From the NCBI RefSeq assembly GCF_014203895.1, contig NZ_JACHJY010000014.1, positions 62,001 through 126,000 of the forward strand: a stretch of 64,000 bases of DNA. The letters run 5' to 3'. Source of the stretch: Streptomyces nymphaeiformis (GTDB lineage: Bacteria > Actinomycetota > Actinomycetes > Streptomycetales > Streptomycetaceae). Shown piece after piece: positions 8,770 to 17,354 of this stretch. Each line of letters starts with the position of its first letter. The first letter of the stretch is position 1. The notes under the pieces were generated by a model, which was given only the letters and a program-made list of their open reading frames with translations, did not search any database and was not told the DNA's origin. Made by a program: the position numbers and the translations under genes.

Positions 8770-9447
8770 TTAGTAATCCGTTTCCCTCCGATAGCAGTCT
8801 GGAGACTTGCCGGAGGAGTGGAACCTGGGCAGGTCGTCGCGGAAAAAGAAGATCTGCCGTTGCCCTGCGCCGTGGATTTCATCAGCGGCCTTCTTTGAAA
8901 CATCCAGGCAGAATTTCTCGGTCAAAGGGCCACGATTCCCTGACCTGCTCAACTGAAGCGATCCCTCGTACTGGCCGGGCTGGAAGGTCCAATCGTCGGC
9001 CCAGAACACGAGTGTGGGCTGCTGCGGTTTGTCCTGGCTGACAATGAACGGGGCGGGATCGCTGGTCCAGCTGTAGTTGATCTGGTCTGAATTGAAATCG
9101 TATACGTACGTTCCGGTTTCGTGCCAGTAGAAAATCGGCTTCTTTGAAGACGGGATCGCACCGACTGGAGTCAGCTCTAGATGCGCATCAAGAATTACCT
9201 CGACATCCTGGGTCTTGAACCTGGTGGAAACCGTCGGCTGGATCTGAAACACCGTTCCGTTGCCCACCGGCCCAGTGCGCAACAAGTGAGGTAGCGTCAC
9301 ATCAATTCTGGGCTTCTGCTGGAGCTCAGTGAAGTTGTAGATCGAGAAAGCAAGGGCGACAACAGCGGCTAGCGTGGCAGCCCACGTGTGCACACTGTCG
9401 AATCGCGTTCTTCGAAACTCCGTCGCCCCCGCATCCGTGTCGTTCAC
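8770..9447 (-). CDS. Hypothetical membrane-anchored protein
   Basis: 225 residues from a GTG at 9447 (VNDTDAG); an upstream extension of the frame to 9651 looks non-coding. One transmembrane segment (TWAATLAAVVALAFSIYNF, about residues 19-38) is followed by a beta-rich outer domain with aromatic-rich strands such as FWADDWTFQPGQYEGSL. No family recognised. Codon use is less GC-biased than the neighbours and it lies between an IS remnant and a tRNA-like scar, so it was probably acquired horizontally. Confidence 0.65.
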   Translation of the reverse strand: MNDTDAGATEFRRTRFDSVHTWAATLAAVVALAFSIYNFTELQQKPRIDVTLPHLLRTGPVGNGTVFQIQPTVSTRFKTQDVEVILDAHLELTPVGAIPSSKKPIFYWHETGTYVYDFNSDQINYSWTSDPAPFIVSQDKPQQPTLVFWADDWTFQPGQYEGSLQLSRSGNRGPLTEKFCLDVSKKAADEIHGAGQRQIFFFRDDLPRFHSSGKSPDCYRRETDY

Positions 9448-9729
9448 GCGTCTACTCTCTAATGAGATCAGAGCCGTCGGTCTGATGGTTGCTCCATTTG
9501 GCCCGTACGACCGCCGAGGGTGAAATCGTGGTGCCGTAGGGGCTGACGGGCTGCAGTCCCCTGCGGGACGAGGGCGGTCCGCAGCCTCTGCGGTCGCAGG
9601 GGCCGGCCTTGTGAACAGGATGGCCGAGATCAGAGTCACGGTCAGCCACACCGTGGAGGCGTAGGACGATCGCAGCCTTGGAGCGCGCGGAACTGGAGGC
9701 AGATCCGCGGCCTTCTGCCTGATCCTCCA

Positions 9730-10035
9730 TCAACCGGTAGCAGAGTTGGGCATCAGCTCTGTGGGCTCTGTCGTGATGACTCCCGTCCACCAACCCGGTT
9801 TGTCGCTCTCCTCCCAGGAGATCGTGAGCGGTCGGCCGACCAGTTCCTCGGCCTTGGCGTGTGCGGCTGTCCGGGCTTCGCCGGGTTCGCTACCTGCGCC
9901 GGGCTGGTCGAGGTAGCCGTCGACGATGCCGCCGGCGCAGTACACGGCAAAGCGCCACACGTCAGGCGTGCGATACAGAACGAACGTCTTCGGTGTCCCG
10001 AGCCTGTCCCGCCAGTGTTTTCGTCCGCTCCCCAT
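9730..10035 (-). CDS. Hypothetical small protein
   Basis: 101 residues beginning MGSGRKHWRDRLG. The body looks like a small soluble domain (FVLYRTPDVWRFAVYCAGG, then a helix TAAHAKAEELVGRPL and a strand WWTGVITTE). No family recognised. It reads in the same direction as the membrane-protein gene but is separated by 282 bp in which I see no gene. Confidence 0.5.
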   Translation of the reverse strand: MGSGRKHWRDRLGTPKTFVLYRTPDVWRFAVYCAGGIVDGYLDQPGAGSEPGEARTAAHAKAEELVGRPLTISWEESDKPGWWTGVITTEPTELMPNSATG

Positions 10036-10139
10036 GCCCGCACGGTAGCGGTGGGAGCCCAGGAGCCGCCTGTGCGTTTCAGTCCAGGTATCGTCGTATC
10101 GTCCGTCCCGGTCGGTAGTCGTTGACAGGGGTGGGTGGC

Positions 10140-10493
10140 ATGCACAACGAGCGGCTGTCCGATGAGGAGTTCGAGCTGTTCGTCCAGTACCTGCATCGGT
10201 TCGCGAACCACGACGTGGACATCTTCGCGCGAGTGGAAGCCGGGTATCCCGAGCACCCCGTCTACGTGTTCTTCGGCAGGGACTACCCCCGCTCGGAGAC
10301 GCCTCCGACTATCGGCGGCCGTTCGCGGACCGGCCGCAGCCGACGTCCACGGCTGACATCAACGACGGTGGATGACGGCAGTCCGGCACGGGTCTCCACC
10401 GCACCCGTGAACAGCAGCCCACCCCCGCCAGGTGTCGCAGGTCCGAATCCTGCCGGAGGCACAAGCCGAAAGGGCACCCACCGATCTCGGTAG
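10140..10493 (+). CDS. Hypothetical protein, probably truncated at its 3' end
   Basis: From the ATG at 10140 the first 48 residues look coding (MHNERLSDEEFELF, LHRFANHDVDIFARVEAG, HPVYVFFGRDYP). After about 10285 the frame becomes low-complexity and runs into the tRNA-like remnant and hairpin at 10434-10502. The gene was probably cut by an integration or deletion event. No family recognised. Confidence 0.4.
   Translation: MHNERLSDEEFELFVQYLHRFANHDVDIFARVEAGYPEHPVYVFFGRDYPRSETPPTIGGRSRTGRSRRPRLTSTTVDDGSPARVSTAPVNSSPPPPGVAGPNPAGGTSRKGTHRSR
10434..10464 (+). other. tRNA 3'-end-like remnant (possible old attachment site)
   Basis: A T-arm-like stem GCAGG/CCTGC encloses a 7-base loop TCCGAAT and is followed by CGGAGGCA, which would be the 3' acceptor strand and discriminator. 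No matching D-arm, anticodon arm or 5' acceptor lies at the right distance, so this is only the 3' third of a tRNA gene. Actinomycete integrative elements use exactly this part as att site. The loop has C where T55 is expected, consistent with decay. Confidence 0.45.
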
Positions 10494-10502
10494 GTGCCCT
10501 TC
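10470..10502. terminator. Bidirectional terminator hairpin
   Basis: AAGGGCACC pairs perfectly with GGTGCCCTT, continuing (after one mismatch) ACC/GGT around a six-base GATCTC loop. It follows the tRNA-like remnant and faces the 3' end of the Dyp peroxidase gene, so it can serve both strands. Confidence 0.75.
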
Positions 10503-10526
10503 GACGTCCACGGCTGACCGGTGGGA

Positions 10527-11660
10527 TCAGCCGAACAGCCGGGAACCGAGCGGGTGCTGCCGGTCGAAGCCGGGGAGGATCAGGAAGGTCGCACTGGCGG
10601 TCGTGGTGGTGAATCGCAGCAGCGCGTCGGAGGTGTCCATGTGGGCAAGGGTGGCGGTGAAGGTCCGCAGGTCGTTCTGGAAGCTGATGAAGAGCAGGCC
10701 GGGGGCGGGATCGTCGGTGCTGTAGGAGCGGCGGAGCATGAGGCCGGTGCCGACCACGGCGGGGTTGGCCCTGCGCACGTGGGAGTCCGCGGGGACGAGA
10801 TAGCGTCCGTCCGGTGTCTTGGCGCCGAGGTCCGGGCCCGACGCGACGGGGCCGCCCGACAGGGGGACACCGCTGGCCCGGCGGCGTCCGAAGACCGCCT
10901 CCTGCTCGGGTACGGACAGGGCGGCGAACCGCTGCAGGTCGAGTTCCATGCGCCGCAGTACGGCGAGGGTGCCGCCGGCGACTGCGGGAGGCCCGGCCAG
11001 CCACAGGTCGCGCTGTTGTTCGGCGTTCGTGTGCGGGCCCACGATGCCGTCGATGAAACCGAGCGGGTTGCGGGGCGCGGTCAGACCGTTGCCGACGGGC
11101 ACGTTCACACCGCGACGCGCGGACTGCCGCCAGCGTTCGTGGACACGGTCGCCGGCCTGGTCCAGGAGCGCGGCAGCGACCACCGGGAGGAGCAGCGCGT
11201 CGCCGGCACAGATCTGGATCAGCAGGTCACCGCCCCGGGCCCGGGGCTCGATCCGCTCGCGGGAGAACCGGGGCAGGTCCGCCGCGCCGGGCAGCGAGGT
11301 ACCGGCCATGCGGACCAGCCGGGGGCCCACGCCTACGGTCACGGTGAGGTCGCCCGGCGGCAGGCCGAGGAGTCGTGGGTCGGTCCCCTCGACGAGTGCG
11401 TGGACGGCCCGGCCGAGTTCGGCCAGTAACGGACCGGGAGCCACGCCGTCGTTGAGGTCGGCCACCACCGCCAGGAGGTTCGGCTGGGCCGGTTGCGGGA
11501 GCGTGACGCCCGCCTGGTGCAGGCCGGTCGGTGACACCTGCGCCCCTGACGCGGGCCGAGCCGCGGGGGATTCGCACCCCGCGGTGAGGGCGGTGGTCGC
11601 CACGGCCCCCGCGGCGCCGATGAACGCGCGGCGTGACGGACTGGAGTCGCCTCGGTGCAT
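10527..11660 (-). CDS. Dyp-type haem peroxidase, Tat-exported (EfeB-like)
   Basis: 377 residues from the ATG at 11660 (MHRGDSSPSRRAFIG). The start has a twin-arginine type signal (SPSRRAFIGAAGAVA, then a Cys in LTAGCES that could be lipidated). Family signatures are clear: the GFIDG motif with catalytic Asp204 and the HVRRANP motif with the proximal haem ligand His294. Such enzymes use peroxide to oxidise dyes and porphyrins, and some act in iron uptake with EfeU/EfeO; neither partner is next to it here. It is divergent from the beta-helix lipoprotein gene, with 89 bp between starts. Confidence 0.92.
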   Translation of the reverse strand: MHRGDSSPSRRAFIGAAGAVATTALTAGCESPAARPASGAQVSPTGLHQAGVTLPQPAQPNLLAVVADLNDGVAPGPLLAELGRAVHALVEGTDPRLLGLPPGDLTVTVGVGPRLVRMAGTSLPGAADLPRFSRERIEPRARGGDLLIQICAGDALLLPVVAAALLDQAGDRVHERWRQSARRGVNVPVGNGLTAPRNPLGFIDGIVGPHTNAEQQRDLWLAGPPAVAGGTLAVLRRMELDLQRFAALSVPEQEAVFGRRRASGVPLSGGPVASGPDLGAKTPDGRYLVPADSHVRRANPAVVGTGLMLRRSYSTDDPAPGLLFISFQNDLRTFTATLAHMDTSDALLRFTTTTASATFLILPGFDRQHPLGSRLFG

Positions 11661-11749
11661 GCAGTCAGCGTGCCACACCGGAATCACCCGTGCCGGTCAA
11701 CCTCCCTTTTCCCGGATTGAATTGAGTGGCGCCATGCCAGACTGGGATC

Positions 11750-13093
11750 ATGCCTCGATTAGCTCTTCGCGTGCTGGCCGCAGTGCTGGGCACGTTGACA
11801 CTTGTGAGCGGCTGTGGCGACGGCGATGGCGGATCGAGCGATGGCCGGCGACCGAGCGGTGCGCGGGTGACGATCCGGGTACCCGGCGACGCCCCGACGA
11901 TCTCGGCCGCGGTGTCGTTGGCGCGGCCTGGTGACCTGGTGCTGGTCGCCCCGGGCGTGTACCACGAGTCGGTGAAGGTCTCCACGCCCCGTGTCACCCT
12001 TCGTGGTGAGTCCCGGGACAAGGTCGTCATCGACGGACGGCTGCAGCAGCCGAACGGTGTCGTCGTCGCGGCGCCCGGGGTGGCCGTGGAGAACCTGACC
12101 GTGCGGAACAACACGCAGAACGGCGTGCTGGTCACGGGTTCGGCGAAGGCGGCGGCCGCCGGGCTGCCGGGGCGAAGCGGCGGCTACGACACCGGTGACG
12201 AGCCCGTCACCTTCCTGAAGTCGTTCCTCGTCTCGCATGTGACCGCGACCCGCAACGGGCTGTACGGCATCTACGCGTTCTCCGCGCAGAACGGCGTCAT
12301 CGAGCACTCCTACGCGTCAGGCGGGGCCGACTCGGGGATCTACGTCGGGCAGTGCAAGCCCTGCCGCATCGTGGTGCGGGACAACATCTCCGAACTCAAC
12401 GCGGTCGGTTACGAAGGCACCAACGCCGGCGGGGACATGTACGTGGTCGGCAACCGTCTGGTCGGCAACCGGGTCGGCCTCACCACCGGCTCCGACCACC
12501 AGGAGAAGCTGCTCCCGCAGCAGGACGCCGTCATCGCGGGCAATCTGATCGCCGTCAACCAGCAGCGGGCCACCCCGCAGCAGGCAGACGGCGGGTGGGG
12601 CATCGGCATCGGCGTCGACGGCGGCAGCTCCAACCGGTTCGTCCGCAACCGCATCGCCGACAACAGCAACGCGGGGCTGGTGATCACCGCGACCGCCGAC
12701 ATCCCCGCGGTCGGCAACCAGATCACGGACAACACGTTCACCGGCAACGGCGTCGACATCGGCTGGACGTTCCCCACCGCCGCGCGAGGGCGGGGCAACT
12801 GCCTGCGCGGCAACGATCTGCGCAGCACAGTGCCCGCCCGGCTCGCGACCACCGCGTCCTGCCCACTGTCGGCCACGACGCTCTCGCCGGCCGGCCGGTG
12901 GGCGATGCCGACGGCCCCCGGCGGCATCCCGTTCACCGAGGTGGCGGCGCCTGCTCCGCAGCCGCAGTTCCCCCATGCCCTCACCACGGGCGCCACCACC
13001 GTCCCGGCCGTGCCGGACCTGCCGGACCTGGCGGGCGTCCCGCTGCCGTCGGCGTCCCTGCTCGCCGCGGGCGCGCGGGTGCGGACACCCTGA
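11750..13093 (+). CDS. Beta-helix lipoprotein (NosD/pectate-lyase-like fold)
   Basis: 447 residues from the ATG at 11750. A lipoprotein signal ends in LVSGC (lipobox). Residues 50-330 show the right-handed beta-helix pattern: ISAAVSLARPGDLVLVAPG, YHESVKV, then N-rich rungs such as VENLTVRNNTQNGVLV, RNGLYGIYAF and VRNRIADNSNAGLVI. A proline-rich tail follows. This is an exported surface protein of the NosD/CASH type, function unknown; it may act on or bind carbohydrate. It is a second beta-helix protein in this window but not closely similar to the one at base 2. Confidence 0.78.
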   Translation: MPRLALRVLAAVLGTLTLVSGCGDGDGGSSDGRRPSGARVTIRVPGDAPTISAAVSLARPGDLVLVAPGVYHESVKVSTPRVTLRGESRDKVVIDGRLQQPNGVVVAAPGVAVENLTVRNNTQNGVLVTGSAKAAAAGLPGRSGGYDTGDEPVTFLKSFLVSHVTATRNGLYGIYAFSAQNGVIEHSYASGGADSGIYVGQCKPCRIVVRDNISELNAVGYEGTNAGGDMYVVGNRLVGNRVGLTTGSDHQEKLLPQQDAVIAGNLIAVNQQRATPQQADGGWGIGIGVDGGSSNRFVRNRIADNSNAGLVITATADIPAVGNQITDNTFTGNGVDIGWTFPTAARGRGNCLRGNDLRSTVPARLATTASCPLSATTLSPAGRWAMPTAPGGIPFTEVAAPAPQPQFPHALTTGATTVPAVPDLPDLAGVPLPSASLLAAGARVRTP

Positions 13094-13144
13094 GCGCCCG
13101 CCCCGCCCCGACAGCCCCGGAGCCTCGGTGTCCCCGAGCAGTGG

Positions 13145-13990
13145 CTACCTCTTCGGGGTGACTCCGGGTACCGGCGTGACCGGCACGTACTTCTGGGTGT
13201 CGAACGCGATGTCCACCGGCTCGGGCGCGGAACCGACGCTGACCCGGACCCGGTACATCGTGCCGTCCTCGCCCACCCAGTAGCGCACATTGCCCGCCGT
13301 GCCGGAGCGGTCGGGGGAGGACGGCCCGGTCATGACGTCCGCCTGATGCCCGTCCACCTGGTCCCGTCCCCACCAGGAGGCGCCGTTCTGCGGCAGCAGT
13401 TCGGCGTTGTCCGGGCGGTCGCTGCCGAGACCGAGCGCGATGGTCAGCGAACTGTCCAGCGAGCTGCCGGAGGGCTGCAGCGGACGGCGGTACCAGCCCG
13501 TGCGGGGCGGCGAGGCGGGGGCCTGTGCCGGGGCGTTCGTCATGGGGTGGACGAAGACCGAGTCGGCCGTCCACTCGATCAGCCCTTCGCTGGACGTGTC
13601 CCGCCCGGTGCCGTGCACCACGCCGTAACCGACCTTGCCCCGGTAGTCGACGGACCCGGTGACGATCAGCCCACCGGCGGTGCCCGGCACGGTGATCGTC
13701 ACCGCGCGGCCGCGCGCCTCGTAGTTGCGGAACCGGGTGATCGCCAGCCGGTTCGCCTCGTCCGAGGTCAGTGCGCGCGGGCCGCCGGCTTCGGATCCCC
13801 CGCCGGTCCCGCCGGTGAGCAGGAACGCGGCACCCACCGCGACGGCGGCCGTGACGAGGGCGACGGCCACCCGGCGTGGCCACGGCCATCGACATCGGCC
13901 GCCAGTTGCAGGGTTGGTCGCACGGCTGGTCGCACGGCCCGGCAGGGCTTGCTGAGATCTCCCGCTCCGTACGCGGCTCGACGCTGACAC
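13145..13990 (-). CDS. Membrane-anchored extracytoplasmic protein, unknown function
   Basis: 281 residues. A basic N-terminus (about 40 residues) precedes one membrane helix (VAVALVTAAVAVGAAFLL), a Gly-rich linker and an outer domain of about 200 residues starting DEANRLAITRFRNYE. The domain has beta-strand alternation and conserved-looking Trp/Tyr positions (GYGVVHG, LIEWTADSVFVHP, YWVGEDG). I recognise the general type (actinobacterial single-pass secreted proteins) but no named family. The exact start is uncertain. Confidence 0.62.
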   Translation of the reverse strand: MSASSRVRSGRSQQALPGRATSRATNPATGGRCRWPWPRRVAVALVTAAVAVGAAFLLTGGTGGGSEAGGPRALTSDEANRLAITRFRNYEARGRAVTITVPGTAGGLIVTGSVDYRGKVGYGVVHGTGRDTSSEGLIEWTADSVFVHPMTNAPAQAPASPPRTGWYRRPLQPSGSSLDSSLTIALGLGSDRPDNAELLPQNGASWWGRDQVDGHQADVMTGPSSPDRSGTAGNVRYWVGEDGTMYRVRVSVGSAPEPVDIAFDTQKYVPVTPVPGVTPKR

Positions 13991-14080
13991 TCTTCTGCCC
14001 CACCCTCTCGGACGTCATCGGACGTGATGCGCCCGGCCGCGCCATCCTGCTCGCGGCCGGGCGGATCACTATGGATCACT

Positions 14081-14105
14081 TCGGTTCGGTTCGGTTCGGT
14101 TCGGT
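14081..14105. repeat. TCGGT pentanucleotide repeat, five copies
   Basis: Five perfect tandem copies of TCGGT end directly at the stop codon of the surface-protein gene. A pentamer array of this kind is prone to slippage, but here it lies outside coding sequence. Confidence 0.9.
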
Positions 14106-16621
14106 CAGTGCTTACGGACGCGGCGCTTCCGGCTCATGTACGCGATGGCCAGGCCCGCGGCCAGCAGCAGACCGACGAGGCCGAGCATCTGCGTCACCCC
14201 GGACATACCGGTGTGCGCCAGCGAACCCGAGTCCCCACCGTCCGGGCCCGGGTTGTTGGCGGGCGGTGTGTGTGACGGCGGCGTCGACGCGGGCGGTGAG
14301 CTCGGCGTCGGAGTCGACGTCGGGGTCGAGGTCGGAGTCGGTTTCGGAGTCGGTTTCCCCTTCGGGATGTAGACCCCGGCGTCGATCGTGTGATCGACGC
14401 CGCCCGGCTTGCCCGGTGCCGTGACAGGCGCGTAGCCATTGCACAACCGCCCGGTGGTCGGCGGGGTCACGTTGGAGTCGTGCACCCGGTCGGCTCCGGT
14501 TCGCGGGAGCGTGAACCGCAGCTTGTCCGCCGTGGGTCGGCCCGGCACCCCGCTGGTGTCCGCGGTGCACACGTCGAACTGCACCGTGTACTTCGCCCCG
14601 GGTGTGAGCTGGTACGCGGCGCCGACGCCACCGAAGTAGTACTCGCCGGCGTCGTCGGTCCTGGTCGTGGCGACCTGCTTGCCGTCCGCGTCCAGCAGGT
14701 TGACGGTCGCCCCGGGCAGCAGCGGTTCCGCCGGGTCCTGGATCCCGTTGTGGTCGCCGTCGAACCAGACGAGGTTGCCGATCTGGATCGGGGCGTTCGC
14801 CGCCGCGTACGCGATGTCGCCGAGCCCGCCGGCCTTGCCGAACCCGCCTTGAGCCTGGCTGACGAACTGGAAGCCGTTGGCAGTCGGGTTGTTGCCCGGG
14901 CCCTGACCGGTCGTGATGTCGTGGTAGCCGGTCCCCGAGGTGGCGACGTCGACGACCGGGTCGAACTCCGTGCTGACGACCCACTGCTGCTGCGGGATGT
15001 ACGCCACCGACCCCAGCGCGGTCTCCTGGTGCGCACCGGCGAAGAAGTCGCCCGGGAAGTACTCGACGACATCGGCGGCCTGGCCTCCGCTGTTGGCAGG
15101 GGTGGCGTGGTTGGGGCAGCTCCCGGTGCCTTCCCACTGGTATGCGCCGGCGGGAGTGGCGCAGACCATGGTGATGTCACCGCCGGCCATGCCCATCTCC
15201 GCCGTGGAGTTCCCGGGGCGGGGGTCGAGACCTCCCCAGCTGAGCACGTCCATGAACCGGTCGCGGAACCCGAGGATCATCGAGCCGTCGCGGCCGAAGG
15301 CGAGCGAGGCCAGCTCCGGCTGCGGATCGATGAAGACGTTGCCCGACTTCCGGTCGTCCCACGTGTCCAGGCCGGTGTTCCACGGGTTCCAGTGGGTGGC
15401 CTTGTCGCCGGAGCCGAAGACGGTGCCGCGCTTGTCGGCGAGCGTGTGGGTCAGCACCGTGGTGAACCGCCTGCCGTCGTAGGCGTAGACGACGGCCTTC
15501 AGGTCCGCGCGCTGCTGCGTGCTCTCCGCGCTGCACACGCCGCCGACGTACAGCGTGTTGTCGTGGACGTCGAGACCGAACGGCCGCCAGTCACCGGGGC
15601 TCGCACATCCCGGGTCCGGGATCGGCGTCGTCGCCTCGGGCGCCGCGGCGGTGGCTCCTGTCGCGTCGAAGCTCACCAGGCTGCGGGTCAGCAGGTTCAC
15701 CGCGTACAGCGTGGAGCCGTCCTCCGACAGGGCCAGGCCGCCGATGCTCTCCTTGCCCGGCGCGTCGGTGAACCCGGCGTCCTTCATCATGTCGGCGGTG
15801 TCGTGCGGCGTGAGCGCGGCGCCCGGCACCTGCGCGAACAGCTCCGGCGTGCCGGAGCCGCTGACCGGCACCTTGTAGATCGCGCCGGGGCCCTTCGGCC
15901 CGTACCCGGCGTACCGGCGGGCGAACGCACTCTGGAACAGCCGGTCGCGGTACCTGTCGTAGGCCAGCCCGAACGTCGTGCCGACCTGGGCCTGGGTCGC
16001 GAGCGTGTCCGGACACGACACACCGGTGGGGCAGGTGCCCCGGGCCTGTGTCCCGAACGCCACCAGTGCCCGGGTGTCGGTTCCGTTGGCGCCGTTCTGG
16101 ACCGGTACGAAATACCGGGAGTCCGGCAGCGCGTAGTCGGCCGGGTTCCAGACCCCCGTCACCACCGAGGCGTTCTTTCCGCCCGAGACGTCCACGAACG
16201 ACGTGAAGCTGTCGAAGTGGTTCTCCGCCGTCGACGCGGGCGCCGCCCTCAGATAGCCGCTGTACGGCGCCGGGATGCTGACGTCGACGCGGTACCGGCC
16301 GCCGCTCAGCGCCGTCGACGGGGACACCACCACCTTTCCGGTGGTGTCCGTGACGCCGGTGACACGGTGCCCGGCGGGGTCGGAGATCTTCACCTTCATG
16401 CCGCGCTGCGGCACGTCCATCGCCGCGTTGATCACGCCGGTGCCGAAGAAGTCGCGCAGCACCTCGACCGTCAGTGTGCCGTCCTCAGCCGAAGCGGCGG
16501 CCGGACCGGCCGTCGCTCCCAGGGCGCCACCTGCCAGCAATAAGACGGATAACCCTACGCGCGCCAGCGGCCCCGCAATCCTCGGGGCTGCTCGGCGCGA
16601 GTCTCGGTCGACTCGGTTCAT
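14105..16621 (-). CDS. Large sortase-anchored surface protein with SdrD-B/SpaA-type domains
   Basis: 838 residues from ATG 16621 (MNRVDRDSRR), with a Sec signal ending TAGPAAASA. The N-terminal region contains a carboxypeptidase-like/CnaB-type strand set (VKISDPAGHRVTGVTDTTG). The middle 400 residues resemble a beta-propeller-like extracellular domain. An SdrD-B-type domain starts at IQIGNLVWFDGDHNGIQDP with GATVNLLDADGK and DDAGEYYFGG. A Pro/Thr/Ser wall spacer follows, then LAHTG, a hydrophobic helix and the basic tail SRKRRVRKH. LAxTG is the class E sortase signal used by streptomycetes. It is probably an adhesin or aerial-surface protein. Confidence 0.88.
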   Translation of the reverse strand: MNRVDRDSRRAAPRIAGPLARVGLSVLLLAGGALGATAGPAAASAEDGTLTVEVLRDFFGTGVINAAMDVPQRGMKVKISDPAGHRVTGVTDTTGKVVVSPSTALSGGRYRVDVSIPAPYSGYLRAAPASTAENHFDSFTSFVDVSGGKNASVVTGVWNPADYALPDSRYFVPVQNGANGTDTRALVAFGTQARGTCPTGVSCPDTLATQAQVGTTFGLAYDRYRDRLFQSAFARRYAGYGPKGPGAIYKVPVSGSGTPELFAQVPGAALTPHDTADMMKDAGFTDAPGKESIGGLALSEDGSTLYAVNLLTRSLVSFDATGATAAAPEATTPIPDPGCASPGDWRPFGLDVHDNTLYVGGVCSAESTQQRADLKAVVYAYDGRRFTTVLTHTLADKRGTVFGSGDKATHWNPWNTGLDTWDDRKSGNVFIDPQPELASLAFGRDGSMILGFRDRFMDVLSWGGLDPRPGNSTAEMGMAGGDITMVCATPAGAYQWEGTGSCPNHATPANSGGQAADVVEYFPGDFFAGAHQETALGSVAYIPQQQWVVSTEFDPVVDVATSGTGYHDITTGQGPGNNPTANGFQFVSQAQGGFGKAGGLGDIAYAAANAPIQIGNLVWFDGDHNGIQDPAEPLLPGATVNLLDADGKQVATTRTDDAGEYYFGGVGAAYQLTPGAKYTVQFDVCTADTSGVPGRPTADKLRFTLPRTGADRVHDSNVTPPTTGRLCNGYAPVTAPGKPGGVDHTIDAGVYIPKGKPTPKPTPTSTPTSTPTPSSPPASTPPSHTPPANNPGPDGGDSGSLAHTGMSGVTQMLGLVGLLLAAGLAIAYMSRKRRVRKH

Positions 16622-17354
16622 GGCATCACACTCCACACACGGAGAAGGAAATGGACCCACCACTGCCGCATGGACCTCTTCATGACGATCGCTTGGATAA
16701 AAGGTGGACGAGCTGTAAAGGCCGCAAATCAGGAATGGCGAACATACGTCCAGAACCTTGGGTGGGGCCGCCCTGCGTGTGCGTGTTTCCGCAGCTCAAT
16801 CGCAGTACCCCTCACCATCGACCTCACCGACCGCCATCGCGAGCAGCGCGCGATATCCTATGCACCGAAGCCTCTCCGCCACCAGTGGAATCCTGAAATC
16901 CATCAGAATTTTCGATATTCCCGGAGCGTTCGAAGAATAGCGACCGAAAGAATATACGAATTCGATGTGATGGCTAAAATTCGCCCCCCTTGGCCGCGTC
17001 GCAATACCTCAGGCCCGAAAGTCCTGCCGGGGCCATTACCATGCTCTCCCGGGATTGCCCTAGCGCACGCTCCAGCATCCAGGTACTCCAGCAGCGGTTC
17101 GCCATCTGGCCTGATCGAAGGCGTCGACCGGAGTGCAGGGCCGGCCGATGGGCCCGGCTGGGACTCAGCGAAAGACCCCACCAACGAGACCGCTCTGCGT
17201 TGGTAGCGGCAGCACGACCAGTTGAGAGCGCGCCGCCGAAGCGGCCGGTCACGAAGGTGGGGCGGGACGAGACGAGGCGCCAGGAGTCGGCGGACTTCTG
17301 CCACGCCGAGCGGGACCAGGTCCGGGCCGTCCGACACCCGGCGGCCCGATCGCC
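16622..17354. other. Intergenic region with AT-rich block and possible transposase debris
   Basis: I find no intact gene. The stretch 16890-16985 is unusually AT-rich for this genome (AATTTT, AAGAATATACGAATTCG). On the minus strand near 17190-17330 a short peptide-like stretch (LVPLGVAEVRRLLAPRLVP) resembles the C-terminal end of IS701/IS4-type transposases but is too short to call. The upstream region of the surface-protein gene, with its promoter, must lie at 16630-16900. Confidence 0.45.

Noticed and set aside
14390..16543. 717-codon plus-strand open frame opposite the surface protein
   Set aside because: Arg/Val/Gly-rich shadow; the minus strand has signal peptide, SdrD-B motif and LAHTG.
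16903..17337. Minus-strand frame with LVPLGVAEVRRLLAP as an IS701 gene
   Set aside because: Only about 40 residues look transposase-like, with no catalytic block; not enough to annotate.
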